Origin: Solirubrobacteraceae bacterium
GTDB lineage: Bacteria > Actinomycetota > Thermoleophilia > Solirubrobacterales > Solirubrobacteraceae
Assembly: GCA_025455895.1 (NCBI GenBank)
Contig: JALOLQ010000052.1
Coordinates: forward strand, 1-8,211
Reading direction: 5' to 3'
DNA: 8,211 nt
Positions 5,368 to 8,211 of this stretch are shown here, one piece after another. Below the pieces are notes generated by a model. It was not told the origin of the DNA. It saw only the letters and a program-made list of their open reading frames with translations, and did no database searches. Within the stretch, counting starts at the first letter, position 1, and each line of letters begins with the position of its first letter. A program made the position numbers and the translations under genes.

Positions 5368-6417
5368 ATGGCCAAGGACCTGAAGCTCGGGCTGAACACC
5401 GGCTACTGGACGAGCGGCCCGCCGCACGGCGCGCAGGAGGCGATCGCCGTCGCCGACGAGCTCGGCTTCGACTCGATCTGGACGGCGGAGGCCTACGGCT
5501 CCGACGTGCTCACCCCGCTCGCCTGGTGGGGCTCGCACACGCGCAACGTGCGACTCGGCACGGCGATCATGCAGATGAGCGCACGGCGCCCGACGGCCGC
5601 GGCCATGGCCGCGCTGACGATGGACCACCTCAGCGGCGGGCGCTTCATCCTCGGGCTCGGCGTGAGCGGGCCGCAGGTCGTCGAGGGCTGGTACGGCGAG
5701 CCGTTCGCCAAGCCGCTGGCGCGCACGCGCGAGTACGTCGCGATCTGCCGGCAGTGCTTCGCGCGCGAGCGCGTCGAGTTCCACGGCGACTTCTACGACC
5801 TGCCGCTCACCGAGGGCGAGCGCGTCACCGGGCTGGGCAAGGCGCTGAAGCCGACGCTGCACCCGGTGCGCGAGGACATCCCGATCTACCTCGCCGCCGA
5901 GGGCCCGAAGAACATCGCGCTGACCGCCGAGATCGCCGACGGCTGGATGGCGCTCTTCTACTCGCCCCAGCACGAGGGCGAGCTGTACCTGCCGAGGCTC
6001 GAGGAGGGCTTCGCGCGCGAGGGCGCGCGGCGCACGCGCGAGGACTTCGAGATCACCGCGACGGTGCCGGTGATCGTGCACGACGACGTCGAGCAGGCGG
6101 CGGACATGATCCGGCCCATGTACGCCCTCTACTTCGGCGGCATGGGCGCGAAGGGCGCGAACTTCCACCACGACGTGCCGGTGCGGATGGGCTACGAGGC
6201 GGAGATGCAGGTCGTCCAGGAGCTCTATCTCGACGGCCGCAAGGACGAGGCCGCCGCGGCGATCCCGCTGAAGCTCATCGAGCAGCTCGCGCTGATCGGG
6301 CCGGAGGACAAGGTCCGCCACGACCTCGAGGCCTGGCGCGACTCGGCGGTGACGACGCTGCTCGTCGGCGGCGACGCGGCGATGATCCGCCGCGTGGCCG
6401 AGATCGTGCTGGGGTAG
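5368..6417 (+). CDS. LLM-class F420-dependent oxidoreductase, Rv3520c family
   Basis: A 349-residue cytoplasmic luciferase-like TIM-barrel enzyme, full length for the family. It follows the mycobacterial Rv3520c type (TIGR03559, as I recall it) nearly block for block: L-G-Y/N-T-G-Y-W near residue 8-14, A-E-A-Y-G-S-D...T-P-L-A-W-W-G-S (40-56), R-L-G-T-A-I-M-Q (62-69), D-H-L-S-G-G-R-F-I-L-G-L-G-V-S-G-P-Q-V-V-E-G-W-Y-G (86-110), T-G-L-G-K-A-L-K-P (about 152-160), A-E-G-P-K-N (177-182) and Y-F-G-G-M-G (about 252-257). Members use the deazaflavin F420 for hydride transfer; the substrate of this subfamily is not established to my knowledge, with steroid, lipid or xenobiotic redox suggested. It sits 18 bases after one beta-helix gene and is followed by a terminator, so it may be monocistronic. 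It implies that the host makes F420. Ten lysines contrast with none in the flanking secreted proteins. Confidence 0.95.
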   Translation: MAKDLKLGLNTGYWTSGPPHGAQEAIAVADELGFDSIWTAEAYGSDVLTPLAWWGSHTRNVRLGTAIMQMSARRPTAAAMAALTMDHLSGGRFILGLGVSGPQVVEGWYGEPFAKPLARTREYVAICRQCFARERVEFHGDFYDLPLTEGERVTGLGKALKPTLHPVREDIPIYLAAEGPKNIALTAEIADGWMALFYSPQHEGELYLPRLEEGFAREGARRTREDFEITATVPVIVHDDVEQAADMIRPMYALYFGGMGAKGANFHHDVPVRMGYEAEMQVVQELYLDGRKDEAAAAIPLKLIEQLALIGPEDKVRHDLEAWRDSAVTTLLVGGDAAMIRRVAEIVLG

Positions 6418-6425
6418 CGCGGCGG

Positions 6426-6455
6426 CGCCGGGGACCGGCGCGTCCGTCCCCGGCG
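6426..6455 (+). terminator. Hairpin terminator after the oxidoreductase gene
   Basis: Nine bases... from the stop codon begins a perfect 10-base-pair stem, CGCCGGGGAC (6426-6435) with GTCCCCGGCG (6446-6455), around a 10-base loop. There is no long T-run, only GGTTCCT after it, as is common for intrinsic terminators in high-GC actinobacteria. Its position between a stop codon and a candidate promoter supports the call. Confidence 0.6.
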
Positions 6456-6461
6456 GGTTCC

Positions 6462-6467
6462 TACTCT
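6462..6467 (+). promoter_or_regulatory. Candidate leaderless -10 element of the second beta-helix gene
   Basis: TACTCT fits TANNNT and lies 8 bases before the ATG at 6476, immediately after the hairpin terminator. No Shine-Dalgarno sequence is present between it and the start. A -35 box is not evident. Confidence 0.45.
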
Positions 6468-6475
6468 TCGAGCCC

Positions 6476-8211
6476 ATGCGACGGACTGCGGTGGGGATGA
6501 TCATCGGCCTGGGCCTGCTCGGGCTCGGGACGGGCACGGCGCAGGCGGCGGAGCGCTACGCGGCGCCGAGCGGCGCGGGCACGGCGTGCACCGAGGCGAC
6601 GCCGTGCTCCCTGGCCACTGCGCTCAGCGACGCGGCGGCGAACGACGCCGTGCTGCTCGCGGGCGGCACCTACAGCGGCGTGTTCGCCAGCGGCCTGACC
6701 GGGATCACCGTCCGCGCGCAGAACGCCGCGTCGCCGCCCGACACCCCCGGCGACACGCCGCAGATCAACGGCGCGGTGCGCCTCACGGGCGCCGGCAGCC
6801 GGCTCCTCGATCTGCGGATCACCGGCTCCGGCGACCCGATCGCCCGGGCCGTGACGATCGAACGGGTCGTCGCGCGGGACGTCGGCCCTGGCGCGGGTGT
6901 GGCCTGCCGGCCGATCCCCCTGCCGGCGAACGGCACGATCCTGGACAGCGTCTGCGCGAGCGAGAACGGGATCGGCGTCTACGCGTCCGCGGGGAGCGGG
7001 ACGAGCAACCTGACGCTGCGCAACGTGACCGCCGTGGGCGCCACGCGCGGGATCGAGGCGATCGCGGCCTTTGTCGCCCAGCCGACGACGATCGCGCTCA
7101 CCGCCCGCAACGTGATCGCCGACGCGACGCTGCCCAGCGCCCCGGCGATCCGGCTCGAGCGCAACATCTTCGTGGACCAGACGCCGACCAACGTCAGCCT
7201 CGACATCGGCAACTCGCGGTACGACGAGGTCGCCACGGTCGAGGTCGAGGGTCCGAACCCCGATCCCGGCGACGTCACCGTCACCGACAGCGGCGGGAAC
7301 CTGGTCGGCAGCGCGCCCGTGTTCCGCGGACCCGGGGACTTCCGCGTTCCGGCCGGGGCTTCCACGATCGACGCCGGCTCGGCGACGGGCGTGAGCACGG
7401 CGGACGTCCGCGGCATCCCCCGCACCATCGGCTCGGCTCCCGACATGGGCGCCTACGAGTCCGTCCCGGCCCCGGCCGCGCCGACGCTGACGGCGCCGGC
7501 TGACGGCGCGGCCAGCCGCAGTCCCCTGGCCGTGAGCTTCACGCTCCCCCAGGAGGCCGCCTTCAGCTCGCCGTCGCTGACGCTGACGCCCGTCGGCGGC
7601 GGCACCCCTCGCTCCGTGGTGTTCTCCGACACGACCGCCGGCTCGCGCACCGTCTCCGTCGATCTCGCCGACCCGGGTTCGAGCCCGGGCGTCCTCTTCG
7701 CCCAGGGTGGGCCGATCACCGACGGCGCGTACACGGCGGTGCTCGCCTACTCGGAGCCGCTCGAGCTGCAGGACGTCAGCAGCCCGGCGATCGACGTCGT
7801 CATCGACACCGTCACCCTGGCGCCGCAGCTCACCGCGCCGAGCGCCGGCGCCGGACTCTCCGGCGCCGCGCAGCTCGTCGGCTACACGCTCCCCGAAGCG
7901 GCAGAGCCCGGATCGGTCGAGCTGGAGCTCGCGCCGGCCGGAGGCGGCGCGCCGCGGACGCTGACGCTCGCGAACGCCGCGGCCGGCGCCGCCGCGATCA
8001 GCATCGACCGCACCGCGCCCGGCGCCTCGCCCGGGGTCCTGGCCGAGTCCGGCTCCGGCCCGCTGGCGGACGGGACCTACACCGTCACGCTGCGCTACCG
8101 CGACGCGCTGGGCAACGATCCGCAGGCGGCCAGCGCCGCCGGCGTCACCCTCGCCTCGCCCGCCCCGCCGCCGCCGAGCGGAGGCGGAGGCGGCACGCCC
8201 ACGCCACCGCC
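6476..8211 (+). CDS. Secreted right-handed beta-helix protein with tandem Ig-like modules, 3' partial
   Basis: The frame from ATG 6476 is open for 578 codons and runs off the window. Residues 1-24 form a Sec signal peptide (Arg-Arg, hydrophobic core, A-Q-A). The mature protein parallels the gene at 3733: Cys38-x5-Cys44, then N-D-A-V-L-L-A-G-G-T-Y, a beta-helix with a second Cys pair (144, 160), a shared T-A-R-N-V-I strand, and D-A-G-S-A-T...P-R-T-I-G-S-A-P-D-M-G-A-Y-E ending at 328. Two Ig-like modules follow (about 336-449 and 450-559), each with an S-P-G-V-L segment and a D-G-x-Y-x-x-x-L-x-Y strand. A Pro/Gly linker (561-578) leads to an unseen C-terminal part, perhaps the basic domain found in the paralogue. 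There is no lysine in the visible protein. The codon choice is slightly less extreme than its neighbours (a few TTT, GTT, GGT, CCT). Likely extracellular; function unknown. Confidence 0.85.
   Translation, partial: MRRTAVGMIIGLGLLGLGTGTAQAAERYAAPSGAGTACTEATPCSLATALSDAAANDAVLLAGGTYSGVFASGLTGITVRAQNAASPPDTPGDTPQINGAVRLTGAGSRLLDLRITGSGDPIARAVTIERVVARDVGPGAGVACRPIPLPANGTILDSVCASENGIGVYASAGSGTSNLTLRNVTAVGATRGIEAIAAFVAQPTTIALTARNVIADATLPSAPAIRLERNIFVDQTPTNVSLDIGNSRYDEVATVEVEGPNPDPGDVTVTDSGGNLVGSAPVFRGPGDFRVPAGASTIDAGSATGVSTADVRGIPRTIGSAPDMGAYESVPAPAAPTLTAPADGAASRSPLAVSFTLPQEAAFSSPSLTLTPVGGGTPRSVVFSDTTAGSRTVSVDLADPGSSPGVLFAQGGPITDGAYTAVLAYSEPLELQDVSSPAIDVVIDTVTLAPQLTAPSAGAGLSGAAQLVGYTLPEAAEPGSVELELAPAGGGAPRTLTLANAAAGAAAISIDRTAPGASPGVLAESGSGPLADGTYTVTLRYRDALGNDPQAASAAGVTLASPAPPPPSGGGGGTPTPP
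7481..8152 (+). repeat. Tandem duplication of a ~114-residue Ig-like module
   Basis: Within the second beta-helix gene, module A begins at 7481 (P-T-L-T-A-P) and module B at 7823 (P-Q-L-T-A-P), a period of 342 bases or 114 codons. Shared landmarks in order are L-T-A-P, a polar strand ending Y/F-T-L-P, S-x-x-L-x-L-x-P, G-G-G-x-P-R, S-P-G-V-L and D-G-x-Y. The DNA copies have diverged, so this is an old protein-level duplication. The paralogue at 3733 carries a single shorter module. Confidence 0.7.

Noticed and set aside
2698..6537. A 1279-codon open frame on the minus strand under the ligase, first beta-helix and oxidoreductase genes.
   Set aside because: All three sense genes happen to lie in the same phase, and this antisense frame reads exact reverse complements of their codons. 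Its stops could only arise from sense TTA, CTA or TCA, which these GC-rich genes never use. The product is low-complexity Arg/Ala/Gly sequence without domains.
6586..7503. A 305-codon plus-strand frame within the second beta-helix gene.
   Set aside because: Arg/Asp/Gly-rich shadow. The true frame from 6476 has a signal peptide, paired cysteines and DMGAYE, and stays open to the window end.
1..8211. Search for mobile elements, CRISPR arrays, tRNA/rRNA, toxin-antitoxin or phage-defence genes.
   Set aside because: No transposase, terminal inverted repeats, regularly spaced repeats or tRNA-like folds were seen; all long stretches are explained by ordinary genes.

Overview
The window is very GC-rich (roughly three quarters G+C), with codons ending almost only in G or C and no insertion elements, RNA genes or CRISPR. 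An F420-dependent luciferase-like oxidoreductase of the mycobacterial Rv3520c type, a LigC-type ATP-dependent DNA ligase, and secreted beta-helix proteins ending in the DIGAYE signature with a basic C-terminal beta domain all point to Actinomycetota. The nearest fit is the Thermoleophilia/Solirubrobacterales (Conexibacter, Solirubrobacter and relatives). That placement is an inference from recalled families, not from a search.

Layout. A 5'-truncated short-chain dehydrogenase (2-664, +) meets a convergent LysR regulator (661-1602, -); their stop codons overlap in one CTAG. An unusually AT-rich divergent control region (1603-1714) with several dyads separates the regulator from a rightward pair: a 38-codon single-span membrane micro-protein (1715-1831) and, 4 bases later, an EamA/DMT-family ten-helix exporter (1836-2801, TTG start). 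The exporter's Ala/Pro-rich tail overlaps by 65 bases the start of a stand-alone LigC-like ATP-dependent DNA ligase (2737-3681). Then come a secreted beta-helix protein (3733-5349), the F420-dependent oxidoreductase (5368-6417), a hairpin terminator (6426-6455), and a second secreted beta-helix protein paralogous to the first (6476 to the window end, truncated at the 3' side).

How the genes may fit together. The LysR protein probably controls itself and the divergent micro-protein/exporter pair. The ligase, oxidoreductase and two wall or extracellular proteins show no shared pathway. Several starts lack a Shine-Dalgarno sequence but carry a TANNNT-like hexamer 6-8 bases before the start codon, so many genes here may be transcribed singly as leaderless mRNAs even though they are closely packed in one direction.

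I see no clear new multi-gene system. The most interesting items are the two lysine-free beta-helix paralogues with a matched two-by-two cysteine layout and a varying number of an Ig-like module, the micro-protein next to the exporter, and the repeated leaderless promoter pattern.
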